Below, piece after piece: positions 49,838 to 60,231 of a DNA stretch of 64,000 nt. Location: contig WJYK01000021.1 of assembly GCA_009668225.1 (NCBI GenBank), forward strand, positions 1-64,000. Reading direction: 5' to 3'. The translations under genes were made by a program, and so were the position numbers. The notes below the pieces were generated by a model. It worked only from the letters and a program-made list of their open reading frames with translations. It was not told the DNA's origin and did no database searches. The stretch comes from Enterobacteriaceae bacterium RIT693 (lineage in GTDB: Bacteria; Pseudomonadota; Gammaproteobacteria; Enterobacterales; Enterobacteriaceae). The stretch's first letter is position 1, and each line of letters begins with the position of its first letter.

Positions 49838-50239
49838 TTAATCCTCAATCGAATAGCATAATGGCCAGGGTTTTTCCTGGGTCATTTGATTAACCCAAAT
49901 TTCTTCTTGCTGGCTACTCACCCATGCGGTTTTATCTTCGATAAGCATCTGTAAATCGGCTGCATTAATAAGTTCTTTTTCAACCAGTTCGCCAATCAGG
50001 GCGTGCAGCGCCTCTATCCTTACCGCACACAGCAGGCGTTCTTTAATATGGCGATCGGTTTCTTCAAGCAGCCGGTTTTTGGCCTGCCCGGCGTAATGGC
50101 TGCCGCTAAGGATGCTTTTTTCGAGCGTTAAAATCTTATCCTGAACGACTTCGGGCGTGTTACTATTTTCCGCCTCTGTAGGGAGCGTTGATGGTGCGGC
50201 AACAGGATAGCGCCGTGGTAAGAAGTGTTCAGGCAGCAT
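49838..50239 (-). CDS. Hypothetical protein
   Basis: 133 residues, not recognised. A proline-rich N-terminus (PRRYPVAAPSTLPTEAE) is followed by a helical region (VQDKILTLEKSILSG, ALIGELVEKELINAAD) and a tryptophan-containing end (EIWVNQMTQEKPWPLCY). No export signal is seen. It is the first gene of a leftward pair with 49450-49833; both genes are more AT-rich than the surrounding core genes, which suggests acquisition. Confidence 0.6.
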   Translation of the reverse strand: MLPEHFLPRRYPVAAPSTLPTEAENSNTPEVVQDKILTLEKSILSGSHYAGQAKNRLLEETDRHIKERLLCAVRIEALHALIGELVEKELINAADLQMLIEDKTAWVSSQQEEIWVNQMTQEKPWPLCYSIED

Positions 50240-50332
50240 CGAATGCGATCCTTTGATATCTGTGCAATATTCAGGTTCAGAGATTCGCGATATGATGCCT
50301 CAATTCTAAAATAAAAAAAACAGGAGTTTTTT

Positions 50333-50836
50333 ATGCACAGCATATTTTATTCTATTGTCACAATTTTGATTTTGTTATGCGCCGTGTTAGTTATGCGCAA
50401 AGAATTTAGCTTATCGAATAATAAAAAGAATCATACATCAGGGGAAATAGAACCAACCACCACCAGTGAAGAGCGGGAGGATTATTTCGGTATGCTAATG
50501 TCGAAAATTACCCCAGGCTATTACTGGCGTATTAATAGTGAGTATATTGACTTTACGCATGCCACGATTAAGAAAATGCGTATTGATGAACTGACCTCAC
50601 AGCCCGTTTTATTCAGTGCTCAGCGCCGCTGTAGCGATTTAAATTCTGCAGTGTATAAATATTACGATAATATTAAAAAACGCTGCGCCGAAGGTGAACA
50701 GGTTCCACTATCGGATATTGAAGTCCTTAACCTGCGCCAGTGCTTTAATGAGTTTAGCCGCGAAGCGTATCCGGAGCTTGTGGCGCTGGTGTGGCCGCAG
50801 TATCAGCGTCCGGAAATCAACCTTGAATCCATATAA
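50333..50836 (+). CDS. Hypothetical protein with N-terminal membrane anchor
   Basis: 167 residues, not recognised. One hydrophobic helix at residues 4-20 (IFYSIVTILILLCAVLV) is followed by a positively charged segment (MRKEF) and a soluble domain of about 140 residues with conserved-looking tryptophan and tyrosines (GYYWRINSEYIDF). By the positive-inside rule the domain is probably cytoplasmic. AGGAG precedes the ATG. It is divergent from the leftward pair at 49450-50239 with 93 bp between, AT-rich, and ends before a terminator. Confidence 0.65.
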   Translation: MHSIFYSIVTILILLCAVLVMRKEFSLSNNKKNHTSGEIEPTTTSEEREDYFGMLMSKITPGYYWRINSEYIDFTHATIKKMRIDELTSQPVLFSAQRRCSDLNSAVYKYYDNIKKRCAEGEQVPLSDIEVLNLRQCFNEFSREAYPELVALVWPQYQRPEINLESI

Positions 50837-50897
50837 TCATTATTATTCAATAGATTACTTTATTTTTTGAAGCGCAACGATGGTAATCCTGCTTTAT

Positions 50898-50920
50898 GCC
50901 GCCAGTGATGGCGGCTTTTC
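50898..50920 (+). terminator. Terminator after the anchored hypothetical gene
   Basis: GCCGCC (50898-50903), 6-nt loop, GGCGGC (50910-50915), then TTTT. Confidence 0.75.
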
Positions 50921-51018
50921 GCGCTGAGTAAAAAAACACCACATGGTATTATTCTCTCCGCTCTGATGCTTCCCTTAGCTGTTAAGGAATACTTCTCGTA
51001 CCGTTAAAAGATGTGGTT

Positions 51019-51546
51019 ATGAAATTCGTTCAGTTTTTATCTTTAGTTGTATTTTGTTTTTTATTATCAATTGCTAGCACAAATTCCTTTGCCCTTAATT
51101 TGCCAAAGGAATTTGCGTCTATGGGCACCCAATCCCTCGCTAAGTCCCTGAATGGGGAAAATAATCCTCATGCGGTGAAGTCTGCGTTAGCGGTTGAATA
51201 CCAGCGGTGGAAAGGAACACGTTATCGACTGGGGGGCAGCTCGCGCCGCGGAATTGATTGTTCTGCATTGGTGCAGCACCTGTTTAGTCACTCGTTCAAT
51301 ACGCACCTTCCCCGAACCACCGGCGAACAGATCCGACACGGTAAGTCTATCAGCCGACAGCAGCTGAAGGCCGGAGATCTGGTGTTTTTTAAAACTTCTC
51401 CGGGACTGCGTCACGTTGGCGTTTATGTCGGTAATAATCAGTTTCTTCATGCCTCAACAAGCATTGGTGTGACTATCACATCGCTGGATAACCGCTACTG
51501 GGCCAGCCGTTACGAAACGGCCAGGCGCTTAACGCTGGCGGGTTGA
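51019..51546 (+). CDS. NlpC/P60-family peptidoglycan endopeptidase
   Basis: Exported cell-wall hydrolase of 175 residues related to MepS/Spr and YafL. The signal peptide ends NSFA, there is no lipobox, and the NlpC/P60 domain has the catalytic cysteine in RRGIDCSALVQHLF, the histidine in GLRHVGVYVGNNQFLH and a third His in the same segment. It should cleave D-Ala-meso-DAP or similar peptide links in the periplasm. ATG 51019 gives the clean signal peptide; an in-frame GTG lies six bases earlier. It is AT-rich at its 5' end. Confidence 0.85.
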   Translation: MKFVQFLSLVVFCFLLSIASTNSFALNLPKEFASMGTQSLAKSLNGENNPHAVKSALAVEYQRWKGTRYRLGGSSRRGIDCSALVQHLFSHSFNTHLPRTTGEQIRHGKSISRQQLKAGDLVFFKTSPGLRHVGVYVGNNQFLHASTSIGVTITSLDNRYWASRYETARRLTLAG

Positions 51547-51614
51547 TTCCCCCTCCATAAAACGCCTGAATTCGCTATACTGACGCTCTTTTTGGGATTT
51601 CCAGACAGGACATT

Positions 51615-52112
51615 ATGGAACGTTTTATTGAGAATATGATGTACGCCTCGCGCTGGCTTCTGGCCCCGGTTTACTTCGGGTTATCACTTGCTTTGCTTGC
51701 GCTCACGGTGAAGTTTTTCCAGGAGATCATTCATGTTCTCCCGAATATCTTCTCAATTGCGGAAGCGGATCTCATTCTGACGCTGCTCTCGCTGGTGGAT
51801 ATGGCGCTGGTCGGTGGCCTGCTGGTGATGGTGATGTTCTCAGGCTACGAGAACTTTGTCTCGACGCTGGATATTTACGAAGGCAAAGAGAAGCTTAACT
51901 GGTTGGGGAAAATGGACTCCGGCTCGCTGAAGAATAAGGTGGCGGCGTCGATTGTGGCTATCTCTTCCATCCATCTGCTGCGTATTTTTATGGACGCCAA
52001 AAACGTGCCGGACAACAAGCTGATGTGGTACGTGATTATCCACCTGACGTTTGTGCTGTCGGCGTTCGTGATGGGCTATCTCGACAAGCTCTCTCGTAGC
52101 GCAAAGTACTAA
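51615..52112 (+). CDS. yqhA: UPF0114 membrane protein YqhA
   Basis: Inner-membrane protein of 165 residues with about four membrane segments ([68 protein letters not shown]). Function unknown. Closely similar to E. coli YqhA and in the same place next to yghZ. Confidence 0.93.
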   Translation: MERFIENMMYASRWLLAPVYFGLSLALLALTVKFFQEIIHVLPNIFSIAEADLILTLLSLVDMALVGGLLVMVMFSGYENFVSTLDIYEGKEKLNWLGKMDSGSLKNKVAASIVAISSIHLLRIFMDAKNVPDNKLMWYVIIHLTFVLSAFVMGYLDKLSRSAKY

Positions 52113-52117
52113 ATACT

Positions 52118-52147
52118 AAGCCCCTGTTAAACAGGGGCTTTTGTTTT
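52118..52147. terminator. Bidirectional terminator between yqhA and yghZ
   Basis: AAGCCCCTGT (52118-52127), 3-nt loop, ACAGGGGCTT (52131-52140), then a T run to 52147. Confidence 0.92.
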
Positions 52148-53187
52148 TATTTATCCGACGACGCCTGCCACAAATTAAGCTCACCATCCGCAACGTGGCG
52201 GTCAATTTTCTCAAGCTCATCCGCCGTAAAGCTCAGGTTATCGAGCGCCTTAACGTTCTCTTTGAGCTGCTCTGCGCGGCTTGCGCCGATAAGCACTGAG
52301 GTGACTCGCGGGTCTTTCAGCAGCCAGCTTAGCGCCATTTGCGCCATCGTCTGGCCTCGCTGCTGTGCCATCTCGTTAAGCAGGTGCAGGCTGGTCAGGT
52401 TTGCTTCGGTCAGCATTTTTTCATTCAGTCCGCGAACTTTGTTGCCTTCCACCTGCATCCTCGAGCCCTCCGGGATGCCGTTCAGGTATTTGCCGGTCAG
52501 CAGGCCCTGAGCAAGTGGGGTAAAGGCGATACAACCGCTGCCGTTTTGCGCCAGCGTGTCCAGCAGACCGCTTTTATCGACCCAGCGATTTAACAGGTTA
52601 TAAGAGGGTTGGTGGATAAGCAGCGGAATTTTCCATTCTCGCAGCAGGTCGGCCATTTTTTGCGTACGTTCGGAGGAGTAGGAGGAAATTCCGACATAGA
52701 GTGCTTTACCACTTTGCACCGCGTGAGCCAGCGCGCCGGCCGTTTCTTCCATCGGCGTTCTCTCATCCACGCGATGGGAATAGAAGATGTCGACGTACTC
52801 CAGCCCCATGCGCTTCAGGCTCTGATCCAGACTCGCCAGCAAATATTTGCGCGAGCCGCCGGAGCCGTAAGGCCCTGGCCACATGTCGTAGCCCGCTTTG
52901 GTGGCAATAATCAGCTCGTCGCGATAGCCGCTAAAATCCTGCTTCAGCAGGCGGCCAAAGTTTTCTTCCGCCGAGCCGGGAGGCGGCCCGTAGTTGTTGG
53001 CGAGATCAAAATGCGTAATGCCAAGATCGAACGCGGTGCGCAGCAGATCGCGCTGTGACTCCAGCGGGCTTACGCCGCCAAAACTGTGCCACAGGCCAAG
53101 AGAAAGGGCGGGCAGCTGCAGGCCGCTCTGGCCGCAGTAGCGATACTGCATGGATTGATAACGTGACGGGCTGGCCTCGTACGGCAT
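52147..53187 (-). CDS. gpr: L-glyceraldehyde 3-phosphate reductase YghZ
   Basis: Aldo-keto reductase (AKR14 group) of 346 residues. It detoxifies L-glyceraldehyde 3-phosphate and also reduces methylglyoxal with NADPH. Catalytic residues are visible: Asp and Tyr in THFDLANNYGPPPGSAEENFG, Lys in IIATKAGYDMWPG, His in YSHRVDE. The C-terminus ELNLWQASSDK equals that of E. coli YghZ. It is the boundary between the conserved backbone and the inositol region. Confidence 0.94.
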   Translation of the reverse strand: MPYEASPSRYQSMQYRYCGQSGLQLPALSLGLWHSFGGVSPLESQRDLLRTAFDLGITHFDLANNYGPPPGSAEENFGRLLKQDFSGYRDELIIATKAGYDMWPGPYGSGGSRKYLLASLDQSLKRMGLEYVDIFYSHRVDERTPMEETAGALAHAVQSGKALYVGISSYSSERTQKMADLLREWKIPLLIHQPSYNLLNRWVDKSGLLDTLAQNGSGCIAFTPLAQGLLTGKYLNGIPEGSRMQVEGNKVRGLNEKMLTEANLTSLHLLNEMAQQRGQTMAQMALSWLLKDPRVTSVLIGASRAEQLKENVKALDNLSFTADELEKIDRHVADGELNLWQASSDK

Positions 53188-53267
53188 AGTGTCTCCTTAG
53201 GGTAAGAGTTATTTTTTGAAACGCTGTTTCCATCTTAACCCTACGGAGGTATTCAGCAATCCGAAAA

Positions 53268-54119
53268 TCAGGCCTCCGGAGAAAGAGAGCTGTGCGGCGT
53301 TCCCTGATAATAGGCAAGCGCCACCATCAGCGACTGCACCAGGCAAAGGGTTGCTGACTGAGAGCGGAATGCATCAACCTGCGCCTCTTTGACGACAAAG
53401 CAGAGATCGCTAAAAGTGGCAAACGGACTTATCTGGCTGTCGGTTATCACTATCTGGCGGGCACCCGCTTTGGCCGCTACTTCACTGACCATCAACGTCT
53501 CTTCGGCATAAGGGGAGAAGCTTATCGACACCACGATATCTTTGGCTTTTACGCGGTTGACCTGCTCACGCAGCATGCCGCCAAGCCCGTCCAGCAGCAC
53601 GGCGCGGCAATCAAGGTGACTCAGGGCATAGGTCAGATAGGCCGCCACGCTAAAGGAGCGGCGCAGGCCGACAACGTAGATCGTGTCTGCTTCGGCCAGC
53701 AGTTCAACCGCACGCTGCAGCTGCTCTGGTTCGGTACGGGCGGCCAGCTGCTGCAGCGCCTGAGCATTTGAGCGGGCAAATTCCTGCAAAATATCCAGCG
53801 GCGTTTCCGGCACGGCTTCGCTGCCCAGCTCGCGGAACAGCCTCGCCCGGTCAGTGTAGCTGGCCGTCTCTTCCACCAGATTCATGCGGAACAGCTGTTT
53901 CATTTCGTTGAAGCCGCTGAAATCAAAGGCATTGGCAAAGCGGATCAGCGTCGAGGGCGGCACTTCTGCCCGCTCGGCAATGGCGGCCACGGTATCAAAT
54001 GCCACGCTGTTGGTGTTATCCAGCACGTAGCGGGAAACCTGCTGCAGCCTTTTGCTCAGGCTGTCGTAGCGGTCGCGGATCTGCTGCTGGAGTTCGCTCA
54101 GGGTTGTCGCCGTGGTCAA
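53268..54119 (-). CDS. iolR: RpiR-family regulator of inositol genes (IolR-like)
   Basis: Transcriptional regulator of 283 residues. N-terminal RpiR helix-turn-helix (FDTVAAIAERAEVPPSTLIRFANAF) and C-terminal SIS domain that binds sugar-phosphate-like ligands (YVVGLRRSFSVAAYL, SISFSPYAEETL, ITDSQISPFA). Proteins of this kind repress iol genes in Salmonella and other bacteria. The start is TTG 54119, supported by GAGG eight bases upstream and by the family N-terminus. It is divergent from iolA. Shared motifs in the iolA and iolG promoter regions are its likely operators. Confidence 0.85.
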   Translation of the reverse strand: MTTATTLSELQQQIRDRYDSLSKRLQQVSRYVLDNTNSVAFDTVAAIAERAEVPPSTLIRFANAFDFSGFNEMKQLFRMNLVEETASYTDRARLFRELGSEAVPETPLDILQEFARSNAQALQQLAARTEPEQLQRAVELLAEADTIYVVGLRRSFSVAAYLTYALSHLDCRAVLLDGLGGMLREQVNRVKAKDIVVSISFSPYAEETLMVSEVAAKAGARQIVITDSQISPFATFSDLCFVVKEAQVDAFRSQSATLCLVQSLMVALAYYQGTPHSSLSPEA

Positions 54120-54168
54120 TTTGCCATCCTCAAAAGTATTCGCTGAAACGTATTTAAGCGTAGTACCG

Positions 54169-54181
54169 GCAAAAATGAAAC
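54169..54181 (+). promoter_or_regulatory. Motif GCAAAAATGAAAC, iolR-iolA region
   Basis: The same 13-mer recurs at 58002-58014 in the iolG promoter region. With the 54311-54326 motif it is a candidate operator for the RpiR-type regulator. Confidence 0.4.
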
Positions 54182-54310
54182 AGATGCACCAAAACTGGCA
54201 GGGGCTGAAACGTCACTGACGTCTCAGTCTTTGCACCTCATTCTGCAGGTTAACATAAAAACGAAGTGTTGATCACAATAATCAACATTTATTTTATTTC
54301 GACTTAAAAT

Positions 54311-54326
54311 GGAATGTTTATTTCAT
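54311..54326 (+). promoter_or_regulatory. Candidate IolR operator before iolA
   Basis: GGAATGTTTATTTCAT, repeated exactly at 57844-57859 upstream of iolG. The core GGAA-N6-TTTC is one base from GGAA-N6-TTCC, a motif I recall as linked to IolR in alphaproteobacteria. It lies about 45 bp before the iolA start codon, a position that suits repression. Confidence 0.45.
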
Positions 54327-54368
54327 ATACAGTGTTCGGGAGACAACCCTAACAGCAAGAGGCCAGAG

Positions 54369-55874
<1,506 letters not shown>

Positions 55875-55885
55875 GGGGAGGAAAG

Positions 55886-57814
55886 ATGACCACACAACGC
55901 ATGACCATGGCGCAGGCGCTGGTCAGGTTTTTAAACCAGCAGTACGTTGAAATCGACGGGCATGAGCAGCCGTTTATAGAAGGCGTAATGACCATTTTCG
56001 GGCACGGCAACGTGCTCGGTCTTGGGCAGGCGCTGGAGCAAGATCCCGGCCACCTGAAAGTGCATCAGGGCTGTAACGAGCAGGGTATGGCGCATATCGC
56101 CACTGGCTTTGCCAAACAGCACCGTCGGCAGCGGATTTATTCCGTGACCTCATCCGTGGGGCCTGGGGCGGCCAATATGGTGACCGCCGCCGCAACGGCC
56201 ACCGCCAACCGCATTCCGCTGCTGCTCTTGCCCGGCGACATCTACGCCAGCCGCCAGCCGGACCCGGTGCTCCAGCAAATCGAGCAGTTTCATGACCTCA
56301 GCATCAGCACCAACGACTGCTTCCGGCCGGTGTCCCGCTACTGGGACAGAATTAACCGCCCGGAGCAGCTGATGAGCGCCATGATTAGTGCCATGCGAGT
56401 ACTTACTAACCCCGTGGATACCGGTGCGGTAACGATTTGCCTGCCGCAGGACGTGCAGGGGGAAGCCTGGGATTACCCGCAAAGCTTCTTCGAGAAGCGA
56501 GTACATCATATTGAAAGGCGCCCGCCGGATGAAAACCGGCTGCAGGCTGCGCTAAAGTTGATTGCCGGTAAGCGTCGCCCGCTGGTTATCTGCGGCGGCG
56601 GGGTTCGTTATTCAGGCGCACATCAGGCATTTCAGGATTTTGTTGAGCGTTTCGGGCTGCCGTTTGCCGAAACGCAGGCCGGGAAAGGCGCAATTGTAAG
56701 CGAGCACTCACTTAATCTCGGCGGCCTCGGCGTCACCGGCGGCCTGGCGGCTAACCGGCTTGCGCCGCAGGCCGATCTGATTATTGGCGTGGGCACCCGG
56801 CTGACCGACTTTACCACCGGTTCCAAATCGCTGTTTTCACCTGAGGCCGACTTCCTGCTGCTGAACGTGGCCGAGTTCGACGCCCTGAAGCTGGACGCTA
56901 CGCCGCTGGTAGCCGATGCCCGGATTGGGCTTGAGCAACTGACTGCCGGCCTGCATCAGGCTGACTACCACGCTGCCTGGCAGGACGAAGCCGCTCACGC
57001 TAAAGCGGCCTGGCGCGACGAGTGCCAGCGGCTGACGACGCGGCAATGGCAGCCGGGTGAAGCCCCGGAAGTGGCGGGGCATCTGGATGAAACGTTGCGG
57101 GAATACAGCCGCGAGCTAGGTACCTCATTAACCCAAACCCGCGTGCTGGGCCTGGTGAATCAGCATATAGAAGAAGACGCCATTGTGGTGGGCGCGGCGG
57201 GATCGCTGCCAGGGGATTTACAGCGCCTGTGGCAGGTAAAAACGCCGGACAGCTATCACCTCGAATACGGCTATTCGTGCATGGGCTACGAGATAGCCGC
57301 GGCGGTAGGGGCAAAGCTCGCGAAGCCAGGGCAGCCGGTGTATGCGATGGTGGGGGACGGGTCTTACCTGATGCTGCATTCCGAGCTGCAAACCGCCGTT
57401 CAGGAAGGGATAAAAATCACCATTTTGCTGTTTGATAACGCCGGTTTCGGCTGCATCAATAACCTGCAAATGGGCCACGGAATGGGCAGCTTTGGCACCG
57501 AAAACCGTCACCGTAACCCGCAAAGCGGCAGGCTGGATGGCCCGCTGGTGAAGGTTGATTTTGCCCAAAATGCCGAAAGCTACGGCTGCAAAGCCTGGCG
57601 GGTCAATAGCGAGGCGGAACTGCTTGCCGCGCTGGAGGCATCTCGTCAGGAGCCGGGGCCAACGCTGCTGGATATCAAAGTGCTGCCTAAAACCATGACC
57701 CACGACTACGAAGCCTGGTGGCGCACCGGAGATGCTCAGGTTTCGCGCTCGAGTGCCGTGGCCGATGCCGCGGAACAAACCGCCGCTAAGCTTAAAAACG
57801 CTCGCCAGTACTAA
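55886..57814 (+). CDS. iolD: 3D-(3,5/4)-trihydroxycyclohexane-1,2-dione hydrolase IolD
   Basis: Thiamine-diphosphate enzyme that hydrolyses the cyclic dione to 5-deoxy-glucuronate in the inositol pathway. The 642 residues show the three-domain fold of the acetolactate synthase superfamily: the catalytic glutamate in [16 protein letters not shown], the central domain ([14 protein letters not shown]) and the ThDP motif running from [15 protein letters not shown] to FDNAGFG. GGGGAGG precedes the ATG. It is the last gene before a strong terminator, co-transcribed with iolA. Confidence 0.94.
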   Translation: MTTQRMTMAQALVRFLNQQYVEIDGHEQPFIEGVMTIFGHGNVLGLGQALEQDPGHLKVHQGCNEQGMAHIATGFAKQHRRQRIYSVTSSVGPGAANMVTAAATATANRIPLLLLPGDIYASRQPDPVLQQIEQFHDLSISTNDCFRPVSRYWDRINRPEQLMSAMISAMRVLTNPVDTGAVTICLPQDVQGEAWDYPQSFFEKRVHHIERRPPDENRLQAALKLIAGKRRPLVICGGGVRYSGAHQAFQDFVERFGLPFAETQAGKGAIVSEHSLNLGGLGVTGGLAANRLAPQADLIIGVGTRLTDFTTGSKSLFSPEADFLLLNVAEFDALKLDATPLVADARIGLEQLTAGLHQADYHAAWQDEAAHAKAAWRDECQRLTTRQWQPGEAPEVAGHLDETLREYSRELGTSLTQTRVLGLVNQHIEEDAIVVGAAGSLPGDLQRLWQVKTPDSYHLEYGYSCMGYEIAAAVGAKLAKPGQPVYAMVGDGSYLMLHSELQTAVQEGIKITILLFDNAGFGCINNLQMGHGMGSFGTENRHRNPQSGRLDGPLVKVDFAQNAESYGCKAWRVNSEAELLAALEASRQEPGPTLLDIKVLPKTMTHDYEAWWRTGDAQVSRSSAVADAAEQTAAKLKNARQY

Positions 57815-57822
57815 CCCTTTAG

Positions 57823-57858
57823 CATTCCGTCAGGTCATCTGACGGAATGTTTATTTCA
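57823..57858 (+). terminator. Terminator after iolD
   Basis: CATTCCGTCAG (57823-57833), 5-nt loop, CTGACGGAATG (57839-57849), then TTTATTT. Confidence 0.85.
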
Positions 57859-58051
57859 TTTTCGTCTTCTTTTCTTCTCGTCCTTCAGCATGGGTGCGCT
57901 CTCCCTCTCAAATCCCTTCTCTGTGCAGGCTTTAATTCACTCGGTGATGTGATTTTGCTAACAAAATACAGCCGATAAATTATCAAAATGTTAACCTCTG
58001 CGCAAAAATGAAACTTTCACTCTGCATTAAAATGAAATAAATGTTTTATTT
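57844..58051 (+). promoter_or_regulatory. iolG promoter region with motifs shared with iolA
   Basis: Holds GGAATGTTTATTTCAT (57844-57859; its first bases overlap the iolD terminator arm), GCAAAAATGAAAC (58002-58014, extended into the palindrome TGAAAcTTTCA at 58009-58019) and the perfect inverted repeat AAATAAA-TGT-TTTATTT (58035-58051). The first two are exact copies of sequences in the iolR-iolA region. Probably operators for the RpiR-type regulator. Confidence 0.45.
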
Positions 58052-58132
58052 AAGGCGTCGTTATTCAGCTGCATGTGAAAGCCGGAAGACCCGGCTCATG
58101 ACCCTACTGCAACACCACTTTCGGGAGCCGCC

Positions 58133-59119
58133 ATGTTTAACATTGCTTTACTGGGCGCGGGCCGTATCGGCCAAATCCACGCCGCCAATATTGCCGCCCA
58201 TCCCCATTCCACCCTCTGGTCCGTTGTCGACCCTAATGCAGAAAACGCCGCGCGCATTGCCGAAAAATACCAGGCGCGCCAGCAGAGCGTTGCCCAGGCG
58301 ATGAGCGACCCGGAGGTGCATGCGGTGCTGATCGCCTCGGCGACCGATACCCACGCCGACCTGATTGAACTGGCCGCCAAACACGGCAAAGCGATTTTCT
58401 GCGAAAAACCAGTACATCTGGATCTGGCCCGCGTGCGCGACTGCCTGAAGGTGGTGAAAGAACATAACGTGCCGCTGTTTATCGGCTTTAACCGTCGCTT
58501 CGATCCGCAGTTCCGCAAGCTGAAAAACGAAGCGCTGCAGGGGCGCATCGGCACGCCGGAATCGCTGGTGATTATCTCCCGAGATCCATCGCCGCCGCCG
58601 GCTGAATATGTGCGTGTCTCCGGCGGCATGTTCCGCGACATGACCATTCATGACTTTGATATGGCCCGCTTCATCATGGGCGAAGAGCCTGTTGCCGTGT
58701 ATGCCCAGGGCAGCAATCTGGTGGACCCGGCGATTGGCGAGGCGGGCGACATCGACACCGCTTTTATCGTCCTGAAATATGCCTCTGGCGCACTGGCCAC
58801 CATCGTTAACAGCCGTCGCTCAGCCTACGGCTACGATCAGCGCCTGGAGCTACACGGCGCTAAGGGCCTGCTGACCGCCGGCAATATCCTGGAAAACCAG
58901 GTTCAATTCTTCGGCGACGGCGGGAACACCAGCGCGTTGCCAGAACACTTCTTCCTCCAGCGCTACAAAGATGCCTACGCCGCCGAATGGCAGCACTTTG
59001 TTGCCGTCCTGCGCGGTGAGGCCAAACCCGAGTGCAGCGGCGACGACGGTGAACGCGCCCTGTACCTGGCCGACAAGGCGCTGGAGTCACTGCGTAGCCA
59101 GCGCGAAGTTGCTTTGTAA
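58133..59119 (+). CDS. iolG: myo-inositol 2-dehydrogenase IolG
   Basis: NAD-dependent oxidation of myo-inositol to 2-keto-myo-inositol, the first pathway step. The 328 residues of the Gfo/Idh/MocA family have the Rossmann motif ALLGAGRIGQIHAANIA, FCEKPVHLD with the catalytic lysine, and the D/H catalytic segment MFRDMTIHDFDMARFIMGEEP. CGGGAG lies before the ATG. It is the first gene of a run with the ABC importer genes. Confidence 0.92.
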   Translation: MFNIALLGAGRIGQIHAANIAAHPHSTLWSVVDPNAENAARIAEKYQARQQSVAQAMSDPEVHAVLIASATDTHADLIELAAKHGKAIFCEKPVHLDLARVRDCLKVVKEHNVPLFIGFNRRFDPQFRKLKNEALQGRIGTPESLVIISRDPSPPPAEYVRVSGGMFRDMTIHDFDMARFIMGEEPVAVYAQGSNLVDPAIGEAGDIDTAFIVLKYASGALATIVNSRRSAYGYDQRLELHGAKGLLTAGNILENQVQFFGDGGNTSALPEHFFLQRYKDAYAAEWQHFVAVLRGEAKPECSGDDGERALYLADKALESLRSQREVAL

Positions 59120-59154
59120 CCTCCGAAGACCCTACACATAGAAGAGAGATAACA

Positions 59155-60084
59155 ATGAAAAAGCTGATCCTCGCCGCCCTCATCGCCCTGACCACGGCTC
59201 CGGCGCTGGCCGAAAACGAACAGATTGTTTTTAGCACCCCAAACCTCGCGATGCCGTTTGAAGTGCATATGCAGCGTACCGCCGTGCAGGCCGCTAAAGA
59301 GATGGGCGTTAAGCTGCAGGTGCTCGACAGCCAGGGTAGCTCTCCTAAGCAGGTTGCCGACCTGGAAAACGCCATTACCCGTGGCGCTCAGGGATTTATC
59401 GTCTCTCCTAATGACGTTAACGCCGTGTCGAGCGCGGTAGGGGAAATTCAGGATGCCAGGCTGCCGGTGGTGACGCTCGACCGCTCGGTCGCCAGCGACA
59501 AGCCGGTGCCGCATTTCGGCGCCAACAACTACAAAGGCGGCCAGGCGGTGGCGGACTTTGTGAAGGCCAAATTCCCTGACGGCGCGGACATCGTGCTGCT
59601 GACCGGCCAGCCGGGTTCCTCCTCCAATATCGAACGCACCAAAGGGATCCGCGATGGCCTGAAAGCCGGGGGCGCTAAATACAAGATCGTCGCCGATCAG
59701 ACCGGGAACTGGATGCGTTCTGAAGGTATGCGCATCGTCGAAAGTGTGCTGCCGTCGCTACCGAAAAAACCTCAGGTCATTCTTTCCGCCAACGACGATA
59801 TGGCGCTCGGCGCGATTGAAGCGCTGCAGGGGCAGGGCATGAAGCCGGGTGAAGTGCTGGTCACAGGTTTTGACGCGGTGCCGGAAGCGCTGGCCCGTGT
59901 GCGCGATGGCTGGCTGGCGGCAACGGCGGATCAGCGCCCAGGCTTTGCGGTGAAAACGGCGATGAGCCAGCTGGTGGCCAACATTCGCGAGAAGAAGGCG
60001 ATCACCGGGGCTGATTACGCGCCAACGATGATCACCAAAGATAACCTGGATCAAGCAGAACGTATCGGCGAAGCAGGCAAATAA
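59155..60084 (+). CDS. Sugar ABC transporter substrate-binding protein, probable inositol
   Basis: Periplasmic binding protein of 309 residues, ribose/galactose type (peripla_BP_4). Signal peptide ends APALA. Typical segments: STPNLAMPFEVHMQRTA, ENAITRGAQGFIVSPND, PVVTLDRSV, GQPGSSSNIERTKG and SANDDMALGAIEAL. Position between iolG and an ABC ATPase/permease pair, in an iol cluster, makes inositol the likely ligand (inference). AGAGAGA precedes the ATG. The stop codon abuts an ERIC element. Confidence 0.9.
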   Translation: MKKLILAALIALTTAPALAENEQIVFSTPNLAMPFEVHMQRTAVQAAKEMGVKLQVLDSQGSSPKQVADLENAITRGAQGFIVSPNDVNAVSSAVGEIQDARLPVVTLDRSVASDKPVPHFGANNYKGGQAVADFVKAKFPDGADIVLLTGQPGSSSNIERTKGIRDGLKAGGAKYKIVADQTGNWMRSEGMRIVESVLPSLPKKPQVILSANDDMALGAIEALQGQGMKPGEVLVTGFDAVPEALARVRDGWLAATADQRPGFAVKTAMSQLVANIREKKAITGADYAPTMITKDNLDQAERIGEAGK

Positions 60085-60208
60085 TATCCGTCATCTTTCA
60101 AGCTGCAGCGGTGTTGGCTGCCTTCCCGCACCCCGGTCACATAGTTAGCTATGCTCCCGGGGATGCCCTCAGTTGCCGCCGTGCTGCAGCTTGAAATCTA
60201 TAGGATAT
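60084..60208. repeat. ERIC element (full length, about 125 bp)
   Basis: Ends in ATATCC (60084-60089) and GGATAT (60203-60208). The core CACCCCGGTCACATAGTTAG and CTATGCTCCCGGGGAT matches the ERIC consensus region used for ERIC primers. The two outer arms (CTTTCAAGCTGCAGC and GCTGCAGCTTGAAA) are near-perfect inverted repeats. It lies between the binding-protein and ATPase genes of one operon; its first base is the last base of the stop codon. Confidence 0.88.
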
Positions 60209-60231
60209 TCGCTGAAATGAGGAGCAGTCTG

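Noticed and set aside
57844-57859. Treating this motif copy as fully independent evidence for an IolR operator
   Set aside because: Its first six bases are part of the iolD terminator stem, so part of the match may come from the hairpin; it is kept only as supporting evidence.
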